Assembly: GCF_018139625.1 (NCBI RefSeq)
Contig: NZ_JAGSOH010000074.1
Location: forward strand, 1 to 38,827
Source: Actinospica acidithermotolerans
GTDB lineage: Bacteria > Actinomycetota > Actinomycetes > Streptomycetales > Catenulisporaceae
DNA: 38,827 nucleotides
Reading direction: 5' to 3'
Shown here piece by piece: positions 1 through 7,772 of this stretch. The notes beneath the pieces are model-generated. The model did not search any database and was not told where the DNA came from. It was given only the letters and a program-made list of their open reading frames with translations. Position numbers and translations under genes: made by a program. Position 1 is the stretch's first letter, and each line of letters starts with the position of its first letter.

Positions 1-1302
1 GGTCAGCAGCGTGCGCAGGGCGGCGAGCAGCCGGTCTACGTCGGCCGAGGTCGAGCCCACGCCGAAGGACGCGCGGATCGCCCCGTCGGCGGCGAGGCCG
101 AGCCTGCCGAGGAGCGGGTGCGCACAGAAGCGGCCGTCGCGCACGCCGATGCCGTGCTCGGCCGACAGGTACGCGGCGACCCAGCCCGCGTGGTAGCCGG
201 CGACGGTGAAGGAGACGACGCCGATCGCATCGACGGGGGAGGAGACGGGGGCGGCAGCCGGGGATTGCGGAGAAGCGGCGGAGGCGCCCGAAGGCGAACC
301 CTCGCCGTCAGCCCAGATGCTCAGCACGCTGATCTCCGGAAACTGCGCGAGGCCGGCCAGCAGCCGCGTGCGCAGCCGGTCCTCGTGCTCGGCGAGTGCC
401 GCGCCGCCGACGGACGCGAGTTCCTCGCAGGCCCGCGCGAGCGCCGCCGCGCCGAGGACGTTCGGGGTGCCGCCCTCGTGCCGGGCCGGGCCGGTGGCCC
501 AGTCGGTCGAGGCGGTGGCTACCTCGCGGACGGCGCCGCCGCCGGCCAGGTAGGCGGGGGCGGCGTCCAGCCAGTCACCGCGGCCGACGAGCACGCCGGC
601 GCCGTAGGGCGCGTAGAGCTTGTGCCCGGAGAGCGCGAGGTAGTCGACATCCGAGTCGGTCAGCGAGACGCGGCGGTGCGGGGCCAGCTGCGCCGCGTCG
701 ACCGCGATGCGGGCGCCGTGGCGGTGCGCGATCCGGGCGAGCTCCTTGATCGGGAGCAGCTGGCCGGTCACGTTCGAGGCGCCGGTCACCGCGAGCAGCG
801 CGGTCGGCGTGGCGGCCAGCGCGGCCTCGACGGCGGCGAGCGTCTCGCGGAGGGTCGGCGCGGCCTCCAGGACCGCGTCGCCGCGGCGCTGCCAGGGCAG
901 CAGGTTGGCGTGGTGCTCGATGTCGAGGTAGAGGACGGAGCCCCCGGCGGGCACGCAGTGCGCCAGCAGGTTCAGGGCGTCGGTGGTGTTGCGGGTGAAG
1001 ACGACCAGGTCGTCCTCGCGGGCGCCGAGGAAACGCCCGACACAGCCGCGGGCGTTCTCCAGCAGCGCGGTGGACACCTGCGACGCGTAGCCGGCCCCGC
1101 GGTGCACCGAGGCGTAGTAGGGCAGGGCGGTCGCCAGGTGGTCGGCCACCGCGCGCAGAGCGGGCGCGGAGGCGGCGTAGTCAAGGTTCGCGTAGGAAGT
1201 CGAGCCGCCGGTCACCAGCGGTACCGGCAGGTCGGCACCCACCACCGGAAGCAGCGCATCAGTGCATTCGGCCGTTGCGAAGACAGTCATGGTGTCGGTC
1301 AT
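1..1302 (-). CDS. PLP-dependent class V aminotransferase / cysteine desulfurase-like (truncated by window edge)
   Basis: The frame is open for 434 codons from an ATG at 1302 to the window edge, so the C-terminus is missing; a second in-frame ATG lies at 1290. The protein reads as a fold-type I class V aminotransferase of the SufS/Csd type. The PLP Schiff-base lysine is in the SGHKLY motif (about residue 228), with VDAAQLAPH just before it and DIEHHANLLPW further upstream. A cysteine in RDGRFCAHPL (about residue 393) sits where group II desulfurases carry their persulfide cysteine. That makes sulfur transfer from cysteine possible, although many actinomycete members of this branch are annotated only as aminotransferases. 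No suf or isc genes are next to it. An AGGGG sequence about 10 nt upstream serves as ribosome binding site. Family assignment is secure; the substrate is not known. Confidence 0.9.
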   Translation of the reverse strand, partial: MTDTMTVFATAECTDALLPVVGADLPVPLVTGGSTSYANLDYAASAPALRAVADHLATALPYYASVHRGAGYASQVSTALLENARGCVGRFLGAREDDLVVFTRNTTDALNLLAHCVPAGGSVLYLDIEHHANLLPWQRRGDAVLEAAPTLRETLAAVEAALAATPTALLAVTGASNVTGQLLPIKELARIAHRHGARIAVDAAQLAPHRRVSLTDSDVDYLALSGHKLYAPYGAGVLVGRGDWLDAAPAYLAGGGAVREVATASTDWATGPARHEGGTPNVLGAAALARACEELASVGGAALAEHEDRLRTRLLAGLAQFPEISVLSIWADGEGSPSGASAASPQSPAAAPVSSPVDAIGVVSFTVAGYHAGWVAAYLSAEHGIGVRDGRFCAHPLLGRLGLAADGAIRASFGVGSTSADVDRLLAALRTLLT

Positions 1303-1673
1303 AGCAGTTCGCCCCTGGAGGGTTCAGGGAAACGCGACGACCGTTATGCCGCGGTGACGGCGTACCGCATGCCGTACCGGAGCGTATGGAGACGTCGACG
1401 AATCCGCGCTTGCCGTACGCCTTCCGCACGGCCCGGTCCTCACCCGGGGCACCCCATCGCGGACGAAGGGTTGCCGACCAGCGAGCCGGGGCTTATCGCT
1501 GGTACTCATGACCTTGATCGAAGACGCTAGCACGCGGTCCCGGCCGCGCGCATCCGTGGTCCGCTTCCTAAGACGGATTCACCCGTTTACCATCGTCTGA
1601 GCCGGGCGGGCGGGAGCACCCGAGCCGGGCAGGCAGGCGTACGAGCAGGTCACGGGGCGAGAGCGGAGATTCG
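1303..1673. other. Intergenic region between divergent genes
   Basis: About 370 bp between the divergently transcribed aminotransferase and GNAT genes. It must contain both promoters, but no pair of promoter boxes stands out. Visible features are an imperfect dyad around GCATGC with flanking CGTACCG repeats (1361-1379) and a 16-bp imperfect direct repeat of GAGCCGGGC type (1599-1614 and 1622-1637). Short antisense ORFs here look like high-GC noise. Confidence 0.5.
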
Positions 1674-2771
1674 GTGGAGATCAGGACTTTCCTAGGCGCG
1701 GACGCGGACGACTCCGTCCTCGCCCGCTTCCACGCGCTGTTCGAGGCGGACGGCCGGCGCACGTTCCCGGGCTTCCCGGCGCAGCCGTTCCCGGGGTACG
1801 CCGCGAACATGCGCGCGAGCCGGCACTACGATCTCGGCCCGCGGCGCGTCTGGGCCGCGTGGGAGGACGGCGAGCTGCTCGGCTACGGCACCGTCGTCTA
1901 TCCGGACCGCCACATGCTCGAGACCGCGATCCCGCGCGTCATCGTCGACGAGGCGCATCGCCGGCGCGGCATAGGCACGGCGCTGCTGCGCGAGATCGCC
2001 GCGGACGCGCGTGCCGAGGGGCGGGCCACGCTCGCCTACGAGCAGGTCCGGATCGGTACGGACGGCGAGCACTGGGCCCGCGCCGTCGGCTTCGCGAACA
2101 CGCAGCTCAGGCGCTGGCAGATGCTGCACGTCGCGGACGTTGACCCGGCGCTGTGGGAGGTTCCGGTGCCCGCGGGCTACCGGCTCGTGCGATGGACCGA
2201 CGCCGCGCCGGACGACCTGGTCGCGGCCTTCGCGCAGGCGCGCAACGCGATCGCCGACGCCCCGCACGGCGATTCCTCGCTCCTCGAGCCGGAGTGGACG
2301 GTCGAGCGGATCCGGCAGTCCGAGGCGGACATCCGGGCGGCGGGCGAGTCCGCGCGCTTCGTCGTCGCCGTGTGCGAGCGGAGCGGAGCCGTCGCCGCGG
2401 TCACCGGGATGCTCCTCGAACCCGGCCGGGTGGATCTCTGCTGGCAGCGGGACACGGCCGCCGTCGCCGATCACCGCGGGCTCGGGCTCGGCCGCGTGGT
2501 CAAGGCGGCGATGATGCGCTGGCTGACCGTGGACATCCCCGGCCTCGGCAGGGTCGTCACCAACACGGCCGCGGACAACGCGTCGATGAACCGGGTCAAC
2601 GAGCAGGTCGGGTACACCCACTACGCGGACATCGGCCTGTTCGAGGCCTCCGTCGAGCAGATCGGCGCGGCACTGGGGACGGCCGCCGCCGTCCCCGCGC
2701 CGCGCACCGAACCGGCCCTCGGCGGTATCACCCGGCCGCGTACTTCTGCAGCCCCTTCTGGACCTCGGTGA
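1674..2771 (+). CDS. Tandem-domain GNAT family N-acetyltransferase
   Basis: 365 codons from a GTG at 1674. The protein has two GNAT folds in tandem. The N-terminal domain carries an acetyl-CoA pyrophosphate loop of the R/Q-x-x-G-x-G/A type at about residues 96-104 (RRRGIGTAL). The C-terminal domain (about 165-340) has a weaker loop, DHRGLGLGR, followed by VVTNTAADNASMNRVNEQVG, the usual final strand-helix region of GNATs. Double-GNAT proteins of this length are common in actinomycetes and often act on small-molecule or antibiotic amines, but no substrate can be read from the sequence. The last 15 codons overlap the convergent small gene by 44 bp. After about residue 345 the sequence is low-complexity and probably unstructured. 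Confidence 0.88.
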   Translation: MEIRTFLGADADDSVLARFHALFEADGRRTFPGFPAQPFPGYAANMRASRHYDLGPRRVWAAWEDGELLGYGTVVYPDRHMLETAIPRVIVDEAHRRRGIGTALLREIAADARAEGRATLAYEQVRIGTDGEHWARAVGFANTQLRRWQMLHVADVDPALWEVPVPAGYRLVRWTDAAPDDLVAAFAQARNAIADAPHGDSSLLEPEWTVERIRQSEADIRAAGESARFVVAVCERSGAVAAVTGMLLEPGRVDLCWQRDTAAVADHRGLGLGRVVKAAMMRWLTVDIPGLGRVVTNTAADNASMNRVNEQVGYTHYADIGLFEASVEQIGAALGTAAAVPAPRTEPALGGITRPRTSAAPSGPR

Positions 2772-3024
2772 AGTCCATCACCGGAATCACGTCGATCCCG
2801 GCGCCGAGCTCCTGGAAGAAGGGCTCGGCGATGCTCGGGATGTCGGAGAGGTCGGCGAGGTCGAACACGAAGAACCCGGTGCGCTTGCCGTTGTGCGCGC
2901 CGAAGTACACGGCCTCGGGCTTGAGCGCCGCCAGCGTGGACTCCATGACCTGCCCCAGCTTGTTGTCGCGGATCGCGGCGTTGGCCTTGTCGGTGTCCAT
3001 CTCGACCGTCAGCAGTACCCGCAT
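2728..3024 (-). CDS. Small ferredoxin-fold (DUF3303-like) protein
   Basis: 98 aa from ATG 3024. The sequence begins with a beta strand (MRVLLTVEMD), has a helix with IRDNKLGQVMESTLAALKPE, then YFGAHNGKRTGFFVFDL and a final PVMDFTEVQKGL. This pattern matches small dimeric alpha/beta-barrel proteins annotated in Streptomyces as DUF3303 or, without evidence, as panthothenate synthetase. No catalytic motif is visible and the role is unknown. It converges on the GNAT gene with a 44-bp overlap of coding ends. The assignment rests on remembered family similarity rather than a search. Confidence 0.75.
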   Translation of the reverse strand: MRVLLTVEMDTDKANAAIRDNKLGQVMESTLAALKPEAVYFGAHNGKRTGFFVFDLADLSDIPSIAEPFFQELGAGIDVIPVMDFTEVQKGLQKYAAG

Positions 3025-3111
3025 GATGTCACCCGCCTCGCGGAGAGAAGTTTCAAACCGTATGCGGGTAATTCTCGTCCGACTGGATCATGCGGGTGAG
3101 GATCCTTAGCT

Positions 3112-3127
3112 CGCCTCACGAGAGGCG
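3112..3127 (-). terminator. Possible stem-loop terminator after M16 genes
   Basis: CGCCTC-ACGA-GAGGCG forms a perfect 6-bp stem with a 4-nt loop, 24 nt downstream of the stop codon of the minus-strand M16 gene. There is no U-tract, as is usual in high-GC actinomycetes, so this is a weak call. Confidence 0.3.
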
Positions 3128-3150
3128 GCCGAGCGGTCCGAGAAAAGCGG

Positions 3151-4515
3151 CTACGCCTCCCGGACCGCCTTCGCCAGCTCCGTGCCGAAGGCCGACTCGT
3201 CGCCCTCGACCGCCACGACGAGATCCTGCGGGCGCAGCACCGCGCGCACGGCCTCGTTGACCTCGTCGAGGGTGACCTCGAGCAGTCGGGCGTGCTCGGT
3301 GGTGATGTAGTCGCCGGGCAGGTCGTGCCTCGTCATCTCGATCAGCCGGTCGCCGACCGCGCCCGGGCTCTGCAGGCCGATCGGAGTGGCGCCGGCCAGG
3401 TAGGCGCGGGTCAGCTCCAGCTCGGCCGCGGTCGCGCCGCCGTCGAAGAACTCGTTGATGATGCGCAGCGCGTCGGCCACGGCCGGAGCCGTCGAGTCCG
3501 TCTGCACCTCGGTGTTCGCTGAGTAAAGGCCCTGCGGCCGACCCAGGTCGAAGGACGAGTGCGCGCCGTAGGTGTAGCCCTTCACCTCGCGCAGCTCGTG
3601 GTTCAACCGGGAGCTGAACGAGCCGCCGAGGATCGTGCTGGCCACGCGCAGCGCCACGATGTCCACGCCCGCGGCCATCAGCTCCCTGCGGGTCGGCACC
3701 GGGTGCCCGATGCGCAGCGTCGACTGCACCGCGCCCGGACGGTCCGCGATCGTCAGCCGCTGCCGCTCGGCCAGCGGGGCGCCGCCGTCCGGCGTGGCCG
3801 GGGCCCCGGTCGCCGCGTCCGCGAACACCGCGGCGGCCAGCGCCTCCAGGTCCAGCAGGTCCAGGTCTCCGGCCACCAGCAGCACGCCGGGCCCGCGCAG
3901 CCAGCGCGCGTGGAACTCCCGCACCGCGTCGCCGGTCAGCGCGGCGGTGCTCTCCGGCGTGCCGCCGGCGAGACGGCCGAAGCGCGCCTGCTCGCCGTAC
4001 AGGGCGTTGCGCAGCGCCTGCTGCGCGCGCACGCCGGGGCGGGCGAACTGCTCGCGCTTGGCCGAGGCCAGGTCGCTCAGGAAGCGGCGGGTGTCCACGT
4101 CGCGGAACGCGGGCCGGCGCACCGCCTCGGCGAGCAGGCCGACGCCCGCCTCCGCGCGGGAGACCGGCAGGTCGATGGTCACCTTCGTGCTCTGCCAGCC
4201 GCTGTCCACGCCCCAGCGCCCGCCGAGCGACTCGACCGCGGCGCCGAACTCGTCGGCCGTGTAGTTCTCGGTGCCCTCGTCGAGCAGGCTCGCGGTGGCC
4301 CGGGACAGGCCGTCCAGCGCCACGGCGCCGTCCGCCGGCAGCGGCTCGGCCAGCGCGCCGCCGCCGAGCATCACGCCGAGCCAGGCGAGCGGCTGGCCGG
4401 GCAGGTGCGCGGCGACGACCCGGCCGCCGGCCAGTTCGAGCTTGCGCACCTCGGGGAAGGCATACGGCCGCTGGGCCGCCGCGGTCGGACGCGCGGCCAG
4501 TCGGGGTGAGGTCAC
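3151..4515 (-). CDS. M16 family peptidase-like protein, non-catalytic partner
   Basis: 454 aa from GTG 4515. The fold is that of an insulinase/pitrilysin (M16) subunit, but the zinc motif HxxEH is absent: the corresponding helix reads GLSRATASLLDEGT. The protein keeps the Arg/Tyr substrate-binding region typical of the second subunit (GGSFSSRLNHELREVKGYTYGAH, about residues 295-320). In bacterial two-subunit M16B peptidases one subunit carries zinc and the other supplies the R/Y pair; this gene is that second subunit. Its start lies 1 nt after the stop codon of the catalytic gene upstream, so the two are almost certainly translationally coupled. Cytoplasmic location is inferred from the lack of a signal peptide. 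Confidence 0.92.
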   Translation of the reverse strand: MTSPRLAARPTAAAQRPYAFPEVRKLELAGGRVVAAHLPGQPLAWLGVMLGGGALAEPLPADGAVALDGLSRATASLLDEGTENYTADEFGAAVESLGGRWGVDSGWQSTKVTIDLPVSRAEAGVGLLAEAVRRPAFRDVDTRRFLSDLASAKREQFARPGVRAQQALRNALYGEQARFGRLAGGTPESTAALTGDAVREFHARWLRGPGVLLVAGDLDLLDLEALAAAVFADAATGAPATPDGGAPLAERQRLTIADRPGAVQSTLRIGHPVPTRRELMAAGVDIVALRVASTILGGSFSSRLNHELREVKGYTYGAHSSFDLGRPQGLYSANTEVQTDSTAPAVADALRIINEFFDGGATAAELELTRAYLAGATPIGLQSPGAVGDRLIEMTRHDLPGDYITTEHARLLEVTLDEVNEAVRAVLRPQDLVVAVEGDESAFGTELAKAVREA

Positions 4516-4516
4516 G

Positions 4517-5851
4517 TCAGTTCCCTTCGCTCGCGGTGGAAACCCGGTACTCCAGGGTGACCCGGTTGTTCGGGGTGAAGATTCGCTCGGCGGCGGCCCG
4601 CACGTCCTCGGCGGTCACGCTCAGCAGCTCGGGCAGCCGGTCGCGCACCCGGTCCGCGTCGCCGAACAGCACCGCGTGCCGGCTCAGCTGGTCGGCCCGG
4701 GAGCCGACCGAGGACAGCTCGCGCGCCCAGTCCGCCTCCAGCATCGAGCGGGCGCGGTCCAGCTCCGCCTCGGTCGGAGCCAGGCTCGCCGCCTGCTCGC
4801 AGACCTCGAAGTAGGCCGCCAGCAGCTCGGCCGGGTCCACGCCGGGGCGCGGGGTGACCATGCCGCTGAGCATCGACTCGTGCCAGGCCAGCTGCCAGGA
4901 GGCCAGGTAGGAACCCTCGGCCTGGGCCAGTTCGCGCTTGGTGACCAGCTCGCTGAACAGCCGCGCGCCGCGCCCGCGGCCGAGGACCGCGGCGAGCACC
5001 TCGTCGGCCGCCGCGCCGGGCCGGCCGAACCGGGTGGCCCGGAAGCCGAAGAAGAAGCGGGGCAGCGGCACCGGCTCCACGACCACCTCGTGCACCGGGC
5101 CCTCGATCCCGGCCGGCAGCGCGGCCACCGACGGGGCCGCCGGGCGCGGCCGGGCGGGCAGCGCGCCGAAGTACTCCTCGGCGAGCCCGCGCACCTGCGC
5201 CTCGTCCGCGTCCCCGACCACGGTCAGCACCGCGTTGTCCGGGGAGTAGTAGGACTCGTAGAAGGCGGTGAAGTCGGACTGCTCGGCGCTGTCCAGCTCC
5301 GCCATCGAGCCGATCGTCGAGTGGTGGTACGGATGGCCCTCGGGGTAGGCGAGCGCGAGCAGGATCTCGGCCCAGCGGCCGTAGGGCACGTTGTCGTACC
5401 GCTGCCGCCGCTCGTTCTTGACGACCTCGCGCTGGTTGTCCAGGTTCTCCTGGGTCAGCGCCAGGCTGCCCATCCGGTCCGCCTCGAGCCACAGCGCCGT
5501 CGGCAGCGCCGCGCTCGGCACGGTCTGGTAGTAGTTCGTCCGGTCCGCGCTGGTGGTGGCGTTGATCGCGCTGCCGCCGACCTCCTGCAGGACACTGAAA
5601 TGCTCGGTCTTGCCGACCTGCGCCGAGCCCTGGAACATCAGGTGCTCGAAGAGGTGCGCGAAGCCGTGCTTGCCGGCCGGCTCGTGCCGCGAGCCGACGT
5701 TGTACCAGAGGTTCACGCCCGCGATGGGCGAGGTGCGGTCCTCGCACACCACCACCCGCAGGCCGTTGTCCAGCGAGAACTGCCGCACCGGCCAGCGGAA
5801 GCCGCCGTCCGCGGCGGGGTTCTCGGCGGTACCTTCGCTCGGCTGTCGCAC
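4517..5851 (-). CDS. M16 family zinc metallopeptidase, catalytic subunit
   Basis: 444 aa from GTG 5851. The open frame extends much further upstream, but this start has GGAGG 7 nt ahead and homology to the family begins just after it (FSLDNGLRVVVCEDRTSP); an adjacent GTG at 5854 is the alternative. The inverted zinc motif HLFEH lies at residues 66-70 (H66, E69, H70), and the third ligand is E147 in KNERR, at the expected distance of about 77 residues. This is the catalytic half of an M16B heterodimer that clips unfolded peptides; its partner follows 1 nt downstream. The pair is widespread in actinomycetes, and its physiological substrate is not generally established. Confidence 0.94.
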   Translation of the reverse strand: MRQPSEGTAENPAADGGFRWPVRQFSLDNGLRVVVCEDRTSPIAGVNLWYNVGSRHEPAGKHGFAHLFEHLMFQGSAQVGKTEHFSVLQEVGGSAINATTSADRTNYYQTVPSAALPTALWLEADRMGSLALTQENLDNQREVVKNERRQRYDNVPYGRWAEILLALAYPEGHPYHHSTIGSMAELDSAEQSDFTAFYESYYSPDNAVLTVVGDADEAQVRGLAEEYFGALPARPRPAAPSVAALPAGIEGPVHEVVVEPVPLPRFFFGFRATRFGRPGAAADEVLAAVLGRGRGARLFSELVTKRELAQAEGSYLASWQLAWHESMLSGMVTPRPGVDPAELLAAYFEVCEQAASLAPTEAELDRARSMLEADWARELSSVGSRADQLSRHAVLFGDADRVRDRLPELLSVTAEDVRAAAERIFTPNNRVTLEYRVSTASEGN

Positions 5852-5898
5852 CACGCGCCCTCCAGGCAGGGTCTCAGATCCACTCGCTCCTGATGCCC

Positions 5899-5926
5899 AA
5901 CATACAGGGCGGGCCGGATGATCGAA
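5899..5926 (-). promoter_or_regulatory. Candidate promoter for the M16 operon
   Basis: On the minus strand TTCGAT (5921-5926) and TATGTT (5899-5904) are spaced by 16 nt, about 50 nt upstream of the chosen GTG. The fit to a housekeeping promoter is moderate. Confidence 0.35.
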
Positions 5927-5953
5927 GGGCGCGCGGCTGCTGAGGATTTCATC

Positions 5954-5980
5954 GGGAATTTCCCAGCTTGCCCGAAGGTT
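5954..5980 (+). promoter_or_regulatory. SigR-type promoter (GGGAAT-N18-GTT)
   Basis: GGGAAT at 5954-5959 and GTT at 5978-5980 are separated by exactly 18 nt. That is the consensus known for the thiol-oxidative stress sigma factor SigR/SigH of actinobacteria (GGAAT-N18-19-GTT). It lies 77 nt upstream of the ATG of the membrane protein gene at 6057. The -35 box is also part of a small palindrome (GGGAATTTCCC). A sigR-like gene is present at 23.4 kb in this same window, so the regulator is available. Confidence 0.6.
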
Positions 5981-6056
5981 CAGGATGCATGCTGCGGTGA
6001 CGGAGCGGGGATCTTTACCAACAGCCCGCCGGACGACGACTTGGGGAGAGTGCGCC

Positions 6057-6713
6057 ATGGATTTCGACCTCGGCCCCTCCAGGATCCTGCCACGCTGGGT
6101 CGTCGTGTTCTTCCTCGGCGGCGCCGTGGTGCTGATCCCGTGGATCGTGCTGATGTTCACGGTGCCGGACGCGGTGGACGTGACCCGGCGCTGGGAGCTC
6201 GTCTGGGGCGGCTTCGACTGCTTCCTGGTTCTCGGCTTCGCGCGCACGGCCTTCAACCTGATCCGGCGCTCGCCGCGCGGCGCGGTCACCGCCGCGATGA
6301 CCGGCACGATGCTGCTGATCGACGCCTGGTTCGACGTGCTCACCACGCACCGCGGCGGCCAGCTGATATCGATCCTGATGGCCGCGTTCGCCGAGATCCC
6401 GTGCGCGCTGATCTGCTTCTACGTCTCCCGCCGGATCACCGACCTGTTCGAGCAGACGAAGGAGTACCTGGTCGCCGCCGGGTTCACCGTGCAGGCCGGC
6501 CGCGTGGTCCCGCCGGCCGGCTTCCCCGGCGCCGCGGTCCCGGCCGAGCCCCCGGCCGCGCCGGTCGCCGCCGCCGAGGCGGCGGGCCTCGGAAACGCAT
6601 CAGGGCCCGAACCCGCCGTGGCGGCGGATCCGGGCCCGGTGCTCCGGCAGATCTCAGAGCGCGGTCTTGGCGCTCCAGTAGGCCAGCAGGGGCTCCTCGC
6701 CGAGCAGCTCTAG
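6057..6713 (+). CDS. Four-TM membrane protein, putative SigR-regulon member
   Basis: 218 aa from ATG 6057, with GGGGAG 8-10 nt upstream; a longer in-frame start at 5985 would lie next to the predicted promoter and is less likely. Four hydrophobic segments are visible, at about residues 15-35, 48-65, 80-98 and 102-122 (WVVVFFLGGAVVLIPWIVLMF, FDCFLVLGFARTAF, AAMTGTMLLIDAWFDVL, ILMAAFAEIPCALICFYV). A cytoplasmic Ala/Pro-rich tail follows. I do not recognise a named family. The gene is convergent with the DinB-like gene and their coding ends overlap by 60 bp. Control by SigR is inferred from the promoter just upstream. Confidence 0.8.
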   Translation: MDFDLGPSRILPRWVVVFFLGGAVVLIPWIVLMFTVPDAVDVTRRWELVWGGFDCFLVLGFARTAFNLIRRSPRGAVTAAMTGTMLLIDAWFDVLTTHRGGQLISILMAAFAEIPCALICFYVSRRITDLFEQTKEYLVAAGFTVQAGRVVPPAGFPGAAVPAEPPAAPVAAAEAAGLGNASGPEPAVAADPGPVLRQISERGLGAPVGQQGLLAEQL

Positions 6714-7463
6714 GCCGGCTTCGGCGCCGCCCTTGCGCTGGGTGATCCACAGCGCCAGGTCCGAGGCCGTGCCGCGCACCGCGGCGGCGCCCTTGACGTG
6801 CGCGTGCGACCAGCGGAAGCCGTGCGGCTCGAGCGTGATCAGCCATTCGCCGGGCAGCTCGCTCTCGTCCAGGTCCGTGGCGTGCAGGTGGATCGTCTCG
6901 CCGTCGCCGTGCAGCTCGCGCACCGCCGGGCGGAAGCGCTTGGTGTACGGCACGTTGGCCAGGAACTCGTCGATGGTGTCCACGGCCACCGCCTGCTCCA
7001 GCGCGGTCGCCTCGCCGAGGACCGCCAGCTCGGCGTCCACCCGGTGGATCGCCGTCTCGTGCAGCATCCGGCGCAGCCAGAAGCGCACGTGCTGGTCGCC
7101 GCCCCACGCGTAGCACGGCGCGTCCAGGTCGGCTCGGCCCAGCGCCTCCACGAGCGCGGCGCCGCCCGCGGCGACCCAATCGGGCGCGGCGGACCAGGCG
7201 TCCTTCGGGAAGCCGATCTCCTGCGCGCTCAGCTCGATCCGCTCCTGCGGGAGCCGGGTGACGATGGCGGTGGCCCAGCGGTGGATCCGGCCGAGGTGCT
7301 CGACCAGGTCGGCCAGGGTCCAGTCCGGGCAGGAGGGGACCGGGCGGCCGGGATCGGCCTCCGCGACCAGCGCGGCGATCCGGGCCACGTCCGCCTTGAT
7401 CAGGTCCAGTACGCGGGGGGCTTCGAGGGCATGGCAGGCGGGCGACGGGGCGAGGGTGGGCAC
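6654..7463 (-). CDS. Maleylpyruvate isomerase-like / DinB-fold mycothiol-dependent protein
   Basis: 269 aa from GTG 7463, chosen for GGAG about 8 nt upstream and because the family N-terminus (LDLIKADVARIAALV) begins shortly after; a start at 7556 would add 31 unmatched residues. The DinB/MDMPI four-helix domain shows CPDWTLADLVEHLGRIHRW and MLHETAIHRVDAE, whose histidines form the metal site. The C-terminal SCP-like domain ends in ALWITQRKGG. Family members use mycothiol as cofactor or conjugate it to electrophiles, and most are of unknown substrate. Its 3' end overlaps the convergent membrane gene. Confidence 0.9.
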   Translation of the reverse strand: MPTLAPSPACHALEAPRVLDLIKADVARIAALVAEADPGRPVPSCPDWTLADLVEHLGRIHRWATAIVTRLPQERIELSAQEIGFPKDAWSAAPDWVAAGGAALVEALGRADLDAPCYAWGGDQHVRFWLRRMLHETAIHRVDAELAVLGEATALEQAVAVDTIDEFLANVPYTKRFRPAVRELHGDGETIHLHATDLDESELPGEWLITLEPHGFRWSHAHVKGAAAVRGTASDLALWITQRKGGAEAGLELLGEEPLLAYWSAKTAL

Positions 7464-7772
7464 CGGTCGGACTCCTTCACGGATGACGGGGCCGTCCGCG
7501 GGTACGCGGAAGCGGCGAGCTGGCTGGTTCAGGCGTGGGAGAGCGTTCTCGCACAACGCTCCACCCGAGGGAGTGAAATTACGCGGTATCGCTGGATTCT
7601 GCCCCGATCAGGGCGAAGCCATGCGTTCCGCGGATGAGTTGATTCAGCATGCCCGGTCCGCGGCCGGTACGCCACGTGAGATAGATCATGCGGACGGGGG
7701 TCCCCCCGCGCCGCGCCTGGGTAGAGTTGGATCCTTAAGAAGATCGGTGGAATCCCGGCGAGGGAGTCTGAA
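7464..7772. other. Intergenic region between divergent genes
   Basis: About 310 bp between the DinB-like and DMT transporter genes. A TAGAGT box at 7724-7729 could be the -10 of the transporter promoter. A short GC hairpin of CGGGGG/CCCCCG type lies at 7697-7710 just upstream of it. No coding potential is convincing. Confidence 0.4.

Noticed and set aside
1324-1533. 69-codon minus-strand ORF upstream of the aminotransferase
   Set aside because: Arg/Ser/Thr-rich with no motif and no good ribosome binding site; likely promoter-region noise.
4271-5893. 540-codon plus-strand open frame opposite the M16 genes
   Set aside because: Antisense shadow of two well-supported M16 reading frames; no recognisable motif or ribosome binding site.
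4517-6346. 609-aa version of the catalytic M16 protein
   Set aside because: The extra 165 residues run through the divergent promoter region and antisense to the membrane gene; GTG 5851 has a proper ribosome binding site.
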